Shown: piece after piece, positions 1 to 6,784 of the stretch | Position numbering within the stretch: the first letter of the stretch is position 1 | Layout of the letters: each line of letters opens with the position of its first letter | DNA from: CAZIMM01 sp964540415 | GTDB lineage: Bacteria; Bacillota; Clostridia; Oscillospirales; Acutalibacteraceae | Reading direction: 5' to 3' | DNA length: 17,893 nucleotides | Assembly (NCBI GenBank): GCA_964540415.1 | Contig: CAZIMM010000043.1 | Coordinates: 1-17,893 of the forward strand | Made by a program: the position numbers and the translations under genes | Notes under the pieces: model-generated | What the model saw: only the letters and a program-made list of their open reading frames with translations | The model's database searches: none | What the model was told of the DNA's origin: nothing

Positions 1-1
1 T

Positions 2-475
2 GAGGGCGAAACAGGCGAGCTGCTTGTGACAACGCTCACAAAGGAGGGCATTCCTCTGTTGAGATACCGCACGCGCGATATCACAAGAATCAACTATGAG
101 CCCTGCAAGTGCGGACGCACTCACGCGAGGATGGACAAGGTCAAGGGAAGAAGCGACGATATGCTCAAAATCCGCGGAGTGAACGTGTTCCCGTCGCAAA
201 TTGAAAGTGTGCTCATCGGCATGGACAAAATCAGTCCGCATTATCAGCTGGTTGTCCGCCGCGAGGGCTTTGCGGATACACTTGAAATTCAAGTGGAGCT
301 TTCAGACCCGAGTCTGCTTGAAAGCTATGCACTGATTCAGGAGCTTCAGCGCAATATCGGAAAACGTATTCAAACCGTGCTCGGAATACAGTGCAAAATC
401 AGCATTGTCGAGCCGAACACAATCGAGCGCTTTGTTGCAAAGGCGAAGCGGGTGGTTGATTTGAGAAAGCAGTAA
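2..475 (+). CDS. paaK: Phenylacetate-CoA ligase, C-terminal part (copy 1, 5' end outside window)
   Basis: This is the last 157 residues of an aryl-CoA ligase of the ANL (adenylate-forming) superfamily, which joins an aryl acid to CoA through an acyl-AMP. The reading frame is open from the window edge; a GTG at 26 is internal, not a start. Visible motifs are the RYRTRD element, a CKCGRT cysteine motif, the GRSDDMLKIRG hinge motif that starts the mobile C-terminal lid, and the VFPSQIE segment. All have close counterparts in the complete ligase at 2849. The lid end reads ERFVAKAKRVVD where copy 2 has the usual PRSEGKAVRVID, so the catalytic lysine is kept but the SEG before it is changed. The gene stops 22 bases before iorA and is almost certainly cotranscribed with it. 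Family assignment is strong; the substrate (phenylacetate, indoleacetate or hydroxyphenylacetate) cannot be told. Confidence 0.93.
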   Translation, partial: EGETGELLVTTLTKEGIPLLRYRTRDITRINYEPCKCGRTHARMDKVKGRSDDMLKIRGVNVFPSQIESVLIGMDKISPHYQLVVRREGFADTLEIQVELSDPSLLESYALIQELQRNIGKRIQTVLGIQCKISIVEPNTIERFVAKAKRVVDLRKQ

Positions 476-497
476 GAAAGGATTGAATATTTCCGCA

Positions 498-2231
498 ATG
501 GACAAAAAATTATTGATCGGCAATGAAGCGGTTGCACGGGGAATGTATGAAGCGGGATGCCGCCTGGCATCAAGCTATCCCGGAACTCCCAGCACCGAAA
601 TCACCGAATTTTTCGCAGAATATGACGATGTATATGCCGAATGGGCACCAAACGAAAAGGTTGCCGCCGAGGTGGCAATCGGTTCGGCGTTTGCCGGGGC
701 AAGGTCATTCTGCGCAATGAAACACGTCGGGCTGAATGTTGCTGCCGACCCTCTGTTCACAGCCTCATACACCGGCGTCAATGCGGGGCTTGTCATCTGC
801 GTCGCGGACGACCCCGGAATGCACTCCTCACAGAACGAGCAGGATTCAAGGCATTACGCGCAGGCAGCAAAGGTTATGATGCTCGAGCCTTCGGATTCCT
901 CGGAATGCAAGGACTTTGCAAAACAGGCGTTCGAGCTTTCCGAAATGTTTGACACTCCGGTTATTCTCCGCCTGACGACGAGGGTTGCACATTCCCGCAG
1001 CCTTGTCGAAACGCAGCCGAGAGCCGATATCGGACTGAAGGAATACGAAAAGAATCCGCAGAAATATGTTATGATGCCGGCAATGGCAAAGGGCAGGCAC
1101 GTTGTTGTTGAGGACAGAACCCTCAAACAGGCGGAGTGGGCTGAGAATTGCAGCATCAACACCGTTGAATATAACGACACGAAAATCGGAGTGATAACCT
1201 CCGGAATTTCATATATGTACGCCAAAGAGGCGTTGGGCGAAAGTGCTTCATATCTCAAGCTCGGCTGCGTCTGGCCGCTTCCCGAAAGGCTTCTGTTTGA
1301 TTTCGCGGCAAGGTGCGACAAGGTTTATGTTATTGAGGAGCTTGACCCGTTCATCGAAAATCATTGCCGCGCACTCGGACTTGATGTTGCAGGCAAATCC
1401 GTTTTCACTCTCCAGGGCGAATATTCGCAGAGCTTGATTGCAAAGGTTATTCTCGGCGAAGAAAAGAAAAGCATCGCCACAGACGTTGATATTCCCGGAA
1501 GGCCTCCCGTGCTCTGCGCCGGCTGTCCGCACAGAGGGCTGTTCTACGCTCTCAAAAAGGAAAAGGCTTTTGTCAGCGGAGACATCGGATGCTACACTCT
1601 CGGCGCACTCGCGCCCCTCGGAATGCTCGACACCTGCGTGTGCATGGGCGCTTCGGTTTCGGCTCTGCACGGCAGAAACAAAGCCAATGCCGAAAACGCG
1701 GAGAAGTCCGTCGCTGTGATAGGCGATTCAACGTTCATTCATTCGGGTATAACTGGACTTATCAATATTGCTTACAACAAAAGCAATTCAACAGTTATCA
1801 TTCTCGACAACAGCATCACCGGCATGACGGGGCATCAGCAGAACCCAACAACCGGAAAAACAATCAAGGGCGACCCGACAACAGCGGTTGACCTTGAGGC
1901 GCTTGCAACAGCCGTGGGCATCAAAAGGGTGAGCGTAGTTGACCCGTATGATCTCGCCTCAACACAGCAGGTGATTTCGCGCGAGCTTGCGGCGGACGAG
2001 CCGTCGTTGATTATATCGCGCCGTCCGTGCGCTCTGCTGAAATACGTCAAGCACAATCCTCCGCTGAAGGTTGACAGCGAAAAATGCATCGGCTGCAAGC
2101 AATGCATGAGGATAGGCTGCCCCGCAATCAGCATCAGGGACGGCAAGGCGTGCATTGATTTCACACAGTGCGTCGGATGCGGAGTGTGCACCCAGCTGTG
2201 CAAATTCTCGGCGATAGGAGGAGAGGCATGA
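498..2231 (+). CDS. iorA: Indolepyruvate ferredoxin oxidoreductase, alpha subunit
   Basis: Catalytic, thiamine-diphosphate and iron-sulfur subunit of the oxygen-sensitive cytoplasmic enzyme that converts aryl-2-oxo acids plus CoA to aryl-acetyl-CoA, CO2 and reduced ferredoxin, reversibly. The 577-residue protein opens with the family signature (IGNEAVARG, SSYPGTPSTEI at about 25-35), then CAGCPHRG (340-347), GDIGCYTLG, the ThDP/metal motif GDS...LDNSITGMTG (409-445), and a C-terminal 2[4Fe-4S] ferredoxin domain with Cys530/533/536/541 and Cys558/561/564/568. Length fits the clostridial family. The ATG at 498 is chosen because MDKKLLIGNE matches the usual N-terminus; a TTG at 483 sits directly against the GAAAGGA at 476-482 with no spacing, although 15 bases from that site to the ATG is somewhat long. 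It overlaps iorB by four bases (ATGA), so the two subunits are translationally coupled. Confidence 0.96.
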   Translation: MDKKLLIGNEAVARGMYEAGCRLASSYPGTPSTEITEFFAEYDDVYAEWAPNEKVAAEVAIGSAFAGARSFCAMKHVGLNVAADPLFTASYTGVNAGLVICVADDPGMHSSQNEQDSRHYAQAAKVMMLEPSDSSECKDFAKQAFELSEMFDTPVILRLTTRVAHSRSLVETQPRADIGLKEYEKNPQKYVMMPAMAKGRHVVVEDRTLKQAEWAENCSINTVEYNDTKIGVITSGISYMYAKEALGESASYLKLGCVWPLPERLLFDFAARCDKVYVIEELDPFIENHCRALGLDVAGKSVFTLQGEYSQSLIAKVILGEEKKSIATDVDIPGRPPVLCAGCPHRGLFYALKKEKAFVSGDIGCYTLGALAPLGMLDTCVCMGASVSALHGRNKANAENAEKSVAVIGDSTFIHSGITGLINIAYNKSNSTVIILDNSITGMTGHQQNPTTGKTIKGDPTTAVDLEALATAVGIKRVSVVDPYDLASTQQVISRELAADEPSLIISRRPCALLKYVKHNPPLKVDSEKCIGCKQCMRIGCPAISIRDGKACIDFTQCVGCGVCTQLCKFSAIGGEA

Positions 2232-2812
2232 TGGCAACAAGAAGCGTTATGATAGTCGGAGTCGGCGGTCAGGGAACACTGCTTGCAAGCAGACTGCTCG
2301 GAGCCGTTCTTATTTCAAAGGGCAATGATGTCAAGGTCTCCGAGGTTCACGGGATGAGTCAGCGCGGAGGCTCGGTTGTGACTTATGTCAAATACGGCGA
2401 AAAGGTTTATTCCCCTATTATCGAAAAGGGTGAGGCGGACATTATCCTCTCATTTGAACAGCTTGAGGCGGCAAGATGGCTGCCATATCTTAAAGTCGGC
2501 GGAAAGCTGATTGTCAACGCGCAGAAAATCGACCCCATGCCGGTTGTAATCGGAAACGCGGAATATCCCACTGGCATCGTTGAGGCAATAACCGCTGCCG
2601 GTGCCGATGTGACGGAGGTTGACGCTCTGCCGATGGCTGAGGCGGCGGGTTCGTCGAAGGCAGTTAACGTTGTTTTGCTCGGAGTGCTCGCCGGGAATAC
2701 CGACATTGAGTACGATGTTTGGATTGATGCCGTCAAGAGCACGGTGCCGCCGAAATTCCTTGAGCTCAACCTTGCCGCGTTCGAAATGGGCTACGGCTTG
2801 AGCAACCGCTGA
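2228..2812 (+). CDS. iorB: Indolepyruvate ferredoxin oxidoreductase, beta subunit
   Basis: Gamma-type (pyruvate ferredoxin oxidoreductase gamma domain, PF01558) partner of IorA, 194 residues, the normal size. It carries the N-terminal glycine-rich IVGVGGQGTLLASRLLG (9-25) and the family hallmark SEVHGMSQRGGSVV (38-51), which lies near the active site in related 2-oxoacid oxidoreductases. The frame is open further upstream to 2168, but AGGAGG at 2216-2221 fixes the start at one of two adjacent ATGs, 2228 (6-base spacing) or 2231 (9-base spacing); either is acceptable. The ATG at 2228 overlaps the iorA stop codon. No iron-sulfur cysteines are expected or seen here, since the clusters are in IorA. 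The next gene, a second aryl-CoA ligase, starts 36 bases downstream. Confidence 0.95.
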   Translation: MMATRSVMIVGVGGQGTLLASRLLGAVLISKGNDVKVSEVHGMSQRGGSVVTYVKYGEKVYSPIIEKGEADIILSFEQLEAARWLPYLKVGGKLIVNAQKIDPMPVVIGNAEYPTGIVEAITAAGADVTEVDALPMAEAAGSSKAVNVVLLGVLAGNTDIEYDVWIDAVKSTVPPKFLELNLAAFEMGYGLSNR

Positions 2813-2848
2813 GCAGAACTTTTTCAAGTGAAAGGAATTTTTCAACAG

Positions 2849-4156
2849 ATGAACGATGTAAGATATTTTTCAAAAGAAATTGAAACGGCTTCTCCGGAAT
2901 ACATCCATGCGCTGCAGTCCGTGCGGTTGATAAAAATGGTCAAAAACTGCTATGAGAATGTTCCGTTTTATAAAAAGAAGTTTGATGACCTCGGGCTGAA
3001 ACCGGGCGACATCAAGTCAATTGACGATATTACAAAGCTCCCGTTCACCGTCAAGCAGGATCTGCGAGACAATTATCCGTTCGGGCTTTTTGCCGTCCCG
3101 AAGGACAGACTCGTGAGAATTCACGCATCCTCCGGAACAACGGGCAAACAGACCGTTGTCGGCTACACAAAGGGTGACATTGACATCTGGAGCGAGTGCA
3201 CTGCCCGTGCACTCACCGCGGCGGGAGCAACCCCTGCCGACTATATTCACATCTCCTACGGCTACGGCCTGTTCACGGGCGGACTCGGCTTGCATTACGG
3301 CTCTGAAAGGCTCGGAGCAACCGCAGTTCCCGTGTCCTCCGGCAACACAAACAGACAGATTCAGATTTTGCAGGATTTCGGCACGAACATCATCTGCTGC
3401 ACACCGTCATACGCCATGTATCTCGGCGAGACAATGCGCGAGATGGGAATTGACACCTCAACTCTGCCCCTGCGTGCAGGCGTGTTCGGTGCGGAGGCCT
3501 GGAGCGAAAACATGCGCAAGGAGATTGAAAAAATCCTCAACATTAAGGCTTACGATATTTACGGCCTTTCGGAAATAGCCGGTCCCGGTGTTGCATATGA
3601 ATGCTGTGAGCAAAACGGCATGCATGTTTGTGAGGACTATTTCTATCCGGAAATCGTTGACCCGGACACCTTTGAGCCGGTGCCGGACGGCACCTTCGGC
3701 GAGCTTGTGTTCACATGTATCGGCAAGGAGGCACTGCCGCTTGTGCGTTACAGAACAAAGGACATCTCCGCAATCACACACGAAAAGTGTGCCTGCGGCA
3801 GAACACTTGTCAAGATGCTCAAGCCAAAGGGCAGAAGCGATGATATGCTCATCATCCGCGGTGTCAATGTTTTCCCGTCGCAGGTTGAGCACGTCATTAT
3901 TTCTCTGGGCATCGAACCGAATTATCAAATTGAGGTTGACCGTATAAACAACCTTGACGTGATGACAGTCAAAATAGAATTGTCGGGAAGCATCTTCTCT
4001 GATTCAATTCGTGAAATTGAGACAACCGAGAAGAAAATCAGAGCCGCCATGCAGACTACACTGGGAGTTTCCGCAAACATCAAGCTTGTTGAGCCTCACT
4101 CACTTCCTCGCTCGGAGGGCAAGGCAGTCAGAGTGATTGATAACAGAGTGATTTAA
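2849..4156 (+). CDS. paaK: Phenylacetate-CoA ligase (copy 2)
   Basis: Complete 435-residue aryl-CoA ligase; family members are usually about 430-440. It makes or uses aryl-acetyl-CoA with ATP, AMP and pyrophosphate. Visible are the ATP-binding loop ASSGTTGK (93-100), the YGLSEIAGPG adenylate-binding segment (238-247), RYRTKD (300-305), CACGRT (314-319), the hinge GRSDDM (328-333), and an intact lid motif PRSEGKAVRVID (420-431) with the catalytic lysine at 425. The frame extends upstream to a GTG at 2828, but that codon has no ribosome site; AAAGGAA at 2831-2837, just after the GTG, serves the ATG at 2849 at about 11 bases, and the protein then begins like other PaaK proteins. Placed directly behind iorAB, it shares the thioester product or substrate of that enzyme. 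The different lid end of copy 1 suggests the two ligases are not interchangeable. Confidence 0.95.
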   Translation: MNDVRYFSKEIETASPEYIHALQSVRLIKMVKNCYENVPFYKKKFDDLGLKPGDIKSIDDITKLPFTVKQDLRDNYPFGLFAVPKDRLVRIHASSGTTGKQTVVGYTKGDIDIWSECTARALTAAGATPADYIHISYGYGLFTGGLGLHYGSERLGATAVPVSSGNTNRQIQILQDFGTNIICCTPSYAMYLGETMREMGIDTSTLPLRAGVFGAEAWSENMRKEIEKILNIKAYDIYGLSEIAGPGVAYECCEQNGMHVCEDYFYPEIVDPDTFEPVPDGTFGELVFTCIGKEALPLVRYRTKDISAITHEKCACGRTLVKMLKPKGRSDDMLIIRGVNVFPSQVEHVIISLGIEPNYQIEVDRINNLDVMTVKIELSGSIFSDSIREIETTEKKIRAAMQTTLGVSANIKLVEPHSLPRSEGKAVRVIDNRVI

Positions 4157-4169
4157 GGAGGATTTTATT

Positions 4170-4592
4170 ATGGCAATCAAGCAAATTTCCGTTTTTGTCG
4201 AGAACAGACCCGGCAGGCTTGCCGTGATTACCGACTGCCTCGCAAAGGCAAACGTCAGCATCAGAGCACTGTGTGTTGCCGACACGACCGATTTCGGAAT
4301 TCTCCGCCTTATTGTGTCCGACTCGGATGCCGCGCTGAAAGCGCTGAACGACGCAAAGGTGACTGTTTCGGTAACTGAGGTTATCGCAGTTTCAATTCAG
4401 GATGTCGCAGGTGCGCTTTCAAGGGCGGTCAAGGTTCTCTCGGACGCTCATATCAACATTGAATATGTGTATGCATTTCTGACCCCGGAGGTGGGCAGCG
4501 CGTATGTTATTATTCGCGTTGACAACAACGAGGCGGCGTGCCGGGCACTCGCCGATGCGGGTGTTTCCGTTGTTGAGCAGGATGCCATCTGA
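4170..4592 (+). CDS. Tandem ACT-domain protein (putative aromatic amino acid sensor)
   Basis: A 140-residue protein made only of two ACT domains, the small ligand-binding fold that senses amino acids. Domain one runs about 4-65, beginning QISVFVENRPGRLAVITDCL with the typical NRPGRL turn; domain two runs about 74-137, with DVAGALSRAVKVLSDAHINI. There is no attached enzyme or DNA-binding domain. Stand-alone double-ACT proteins of the COG4747 kind are known neighbours of aryl-CoA ligase and indolepyruvate oxidoreductase genes, so a role in sensing phenylalanine, tyrosine or tryptophan and modulating a neighbour is likely, but the ligand and target are inferred. The start is well fixed by AGGAGG at 4156-4161 with an 8-base spacer; this site overlaps the last base of the paaK stop. 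It is the last gene of the operon, followed at once by a terminator. Confidence 0.9.
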   Translation: MAIKQISVFVENRPGRLAVITDCLAKANVSIRALCVADTTDFGILRLIVSDSDAALKALNDAKVTVSVTEVIAVSIQDVAGALSRAVKVLSDAHINIEYVYAFLTPEVGSAYVIIRVDNNEAACRALADAGVSVVEQDAI

Positions 4593-4599
4593 ATAAAAA

Positions 4600-4644
4600 A
4601 CAGGGGAAGGAGCTTTGATACAGTTCCTTCCCCGTTATTTTTAA
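4600..4644 (+). terminator. Intrinsic terminator of the paaK-iorAB-paaK-ACT operon
   Basis: GGGGAAGGA at 4603-4611 pairs perfectly with TCCTTCCCC at 4625-4633. The stem extends inward by three more pairs (one of them G-T) to leave a 7-base loop. The hairpin is followed by GTTATTTTTAA, and an A-run precedes it. It lies 10 bases after the ACT gene stop and ends about 20 bases before the next start codon, so it separates the two transcription units or makes the next gene depend on readthrough. Confidence 0.88.
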
Positions 4645-4663
4645 TGAAACGGACGTGAGCTTT

Positions 4664-5551
4664 ATGTATGTTCTTCTGCAAAAGGTTTTCTCGCTTCTTC
4701 TCACAGTAATAGCTTTTTTCTCAAACACGGCAGGGTATTTGAACTTTGCCGAGGCTCCCGTGCCGGAAAAGGCAGAGCGCTTTTCTTACGGCAAAGCCTC
4801 ATTCGAAAAGTTTGACCTGTATGTTCCGCAGGGGATGACAGGTGAGGTTGATGTCCTTTTTGTTATCCACGGCGGCGCATGGACCTCGGGAGACCAGACG
4901 ATGTTTTCAAAGGATTGCACCGAGGCTGTTGATGAGGGCTATCTTGTTGCATGCGTGGATTACGGAAAGCTTCAGAACGGATTTAACGCTGTTGACATGG
5001 TCGGGCAGATTGACGCCGCTGTCACAAAGCTTGACGCTGTTCTGGAATCAAAGGGCATGGATGCGGACAAGATGGCGGTTATCGGCCATTCCGCCGGCGC
5101 TCAGCTTGCTCTGATGTATTCTTACACCTATTATGACAAGAGCGCAATCGACATTGCGTTTGTGATGGCAAATTCCGCTCCGAGTGATTTTACGGATACA
5201 ACAGGCGACGGCACAACAACATCCGAAAGGTTCAATTTCGCAATTGCTTCTTTGCTCAGCGGGCAGGTAATTACAAGGAGAAATGCTCCGTCAATGTCAG
5301 ACGCTATCAAAACAATCAATGCGATTGACAATGTGAACGCCTGCGTACCGCCGACCCTCCTTGTTCACGGCGCAAAGGACAGCTTTGTGCCGTATTCAAA
5401 CTCTGTCAGACTCAGCGAAAAACTCAAAAGCTGCGGAGTGGCGTGCACGATGGTTACATATCCGGAGGCTGATCACTTCCTTCAGGGAGACGAGGAAAGC
5501 GACCGCTTGAGAGCGGAGGCGTTTTATACCTTTGTCAGCCGATATTTTTAA
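4664..5551 (+). CDS. Alpha/beta hydrolase (esterase/lipase type), probably exported or membrane-anchored
   Basis: A 295-residue serine hydrolase of the Aes/BD-FAE-like esterase group. After a hydrophobic N-terminal stretch (about 3-25) that looks like a signal peptide or anchor, the fold shows the oxyanion motif HGGAW (69-73), the nucleophile elbow GHSAGA with Ser143, Asp239 in HGAKDSFVP, and His271 in EADHF. This is a complete Ser-Asp-His triad. The substrate is not evident; short acyl or acetyl esters on polysaccharide are typical for the group. The start is uncertain: a GTG at 4655 has almost no room behind the weak ACGGA site, while the ATG at 4664 has about 10 bases. I found no convincing promoter between the upstream terminator and the gene. 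It converges on the - strand CPBP gene, with a shared terminator between them. Confidence 0.85.
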   Translation: MYVLLQKVFSLLLTVIAFFSNTAGYLNFAEAPVPEKAERFSYGKASFEKFDLYVPQGMTGEVDVLFVIHGGAWTSGDQTMFSKDCTEAVDEGYLVACVDYGKLQNGFNAVDMVGQIDAAVTKLDAVLESKGMDADKMAVIGHSAGAQLALMYSYTYYDKSAIDIAFVMANSAPSDFTDTTGDGTTTSERFNFAIASLLSGQVITRRNAPSMSDAIKTINAIDNVNACVPPTLLVHGAKDSFVPYSNSVRLSEKLKSCGVACTMVTYPEADHFLQGDEESDRLRAEAFYTFVSRYF

Positions 5552-5570
5552 GCTTCCGACAATCGAAAAG

Positions 5571-5610
5571 AAGCGGGGACTGTATCTGAAATATACAGCC
5601 CCCGCTTTTA
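5571..5610. terminator. Bidirectional terminator between convergent genes
   Basis: AAGCGGGGACTGTAT at 5571-5585 pairs with ATACAGCCCCCGCTT at 5593-5607 with a single A-C mismatch, giving a 15-position stem and 7-base loop. On the + strand it is followed by a short T-run (5606-5609). On the - strand the downstream sequence CTTCTTTTCG is also T-rich. It sits 19 bases after the hydrolase stop and about 40 bases after the - strand CPBP gene stop, so it can end both transcripts. Confidence 0.85.
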
Positions 5611-5647
5611 ATATTATATTGCCGATTGGTTCAGAACGTCTTGACTG

Positions 5648-6742
5648 TCAACCCTTGTTGTATGACACGACCTTCAACACGTCAATGTCATCGTCTTCCC
5701 AATTGTCGTTTTCTTCACCGCTTTTTTCACGCTGTTTCATAACCTTTTTGTATACGACTGCAACCGCAATCAGGGAGATAACCTGAATAAGGACTATCCG
5801 GAAATATTTATATGCGTCAACTCCCGCATTCCCTGCAAAGGAAATGTCAATGATGTGAATTGCATCAATAAGCACGTTAAAGATGAAGTGGTCAAAGAAA
5901 CACAGCCACACGGTGCCGGTTATTCTAACACACATAGCCCATTTCACGGCGGACACCGTTTCATAGACAAGGTAAAACAGGATGAGCTGAAAGAACATTT
6001 TTGCATCCATGCTGCCGTTGAAAACTCGGCAAAGAGGAATAACAAGAAACCAGCAGGCGTAAAGAACTGCCTGAAGGCGGACAGCCGGCCAAAAGCCGAA
6101 TTTTGCTCTGCCCGTTCTCAAAAGCAGGCCGCGGAAAAGCATTTCCAGAGAGAGCGATGCAAAAAGCGATGTTGCAACAAGCAAACAGAGGTTGAGAATA
6201 AAGTTCGTCTGACCGGCGGCGGAATAAGAATTTCCGTAGGCATATATTCTGATGATTGCGTTCTTGCCCATAAATTCCTGCTGAATCAGCAGCTCAAACG
6301 CGTAAACCAGGAGTGTGATAAGGTTGAGCAGAACGGCAAACGCAAATCCGCTGCGCATAAAGCAACCGTGCAGCACAAAACCGAGCCGCTTCGGTTTGAT
6401 TCTTGACACATATGAGTAACAGAAAAGGATTGCGAGGCAGATAATTTTGCTGATGATGCCCTTGGAATCAAGACGCGGAATGATAAGAAGCTGCTCAGCA
6501 CAGTGAATCAGAAAACAGATGAAGAACACATTCATTATTTTGCCGTATGTTTTGTCAGAAAAAATGAAAAACAGTGTGTCCAAAAGCGAACGCTTGTATA
6601 CGGCACCTGAATTGTCAGTTTCAAGATTGACCGCCTGACCGTTCTGCCCGGGTGCGCTTTTCAGCGAACGCTCAATTTCTTCAAAGCCTTGTGAATTCTG
6701 CGGACTGAACTCTTTGTTTTCATCATGGTTGTCGGTACTCAT
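5648..6742 (-). CDS. CPBP-family (Rce1-like) membrane protein with degenerate catalytic motifs
   Basis: A 364-residue polytopic membrane protein with an acidic soluble N-terminus (1-60), about eight hydrophobic segments between 68 and 332, and a charged C-terminal tail rich in Glu, Asp and Asn. The segment SLEMLFRGLLLRTG (198-211) matches motif 1 of CPBP intramembrane proteases, and DHFIFN (284-289) matches the HxxxN motif. However, the usual EExxxR reads LExxxR (Glu200, Arg204) and the position expected for the second-motif histidine appears to be Trp231. It may therefore be a non-proteolytic member. The ATG at 6742 has AAAGGA at 6754-6759 (11-base spacer). It lies 42 bases downstream of the lipase-like gene on the same strand and is probably cotranscribed with it. 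Membrane nature is certain; the CPBP call is likely; activity is doubtful. Confidence 0.75.
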   Translation of the reverse strand: MSTDNHDENKEFSPQNSQGFEEIERSLKSAPGQNGQAVNLETDNSGAVYKRSLLDTLFFIFSDKTYGKIMNVFFICFLIHCAEQLLIIPRLDSKGIISKIICLAILFCYSYVSRIKPKRLGFVLHGCFMRSGFAFAVLLNLITLLVYAFELLIQQEFMGKNAIIRIYAYGNSYSAAGQTNFILNLCLLVATSLFASLSLEMLFRGLLLRTGRAKFGFWPAVRLQAVLYACWFLVIPLCRVFNGSMDAKMFFQLILFYLVYETVSAVKWAMCVRITGTVWLCFFDHFIFNVLIDAIHIIDISFAGNAGVDAYKYFRIVLIQVISLIAVAVVYKKVMKQREKSGEENDNWEDDDIDVLKVVSYNKG

Positions 6743-6784
6743 TTTATCAGCATTCCTTTCACAATATCCAAATAAATAAGCTGC

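Noticed and set aside
854..1321. 155-codon open frame on the - strand inside iorA
   Set aside because: Shadow of iorA; no domain, no ribosome site.
4519..4524. TTGACA inside the ACT gene as a -35 for the downstream hydrolase
   Set aside because: No -10-like hexamer at 16-18 bases downstream.
5641..5651. TTGACTGTCAA short inverted repeat at the end of the CPBP-like gene
   Set aside because: Five-base arms with a one-base centre, overlapping the stop codon. It is too short for a terminator, and the strong hairpin at 5571-5607 already serves this end.
5855..6406. 183-codon open frame on the + strand
   Set aside because: Opposite the CPBP-like membrane gene. Its product is a Lys/His/Gln-rich sequence without domain features, while the - strand frame gives ordered transmembrane segments.
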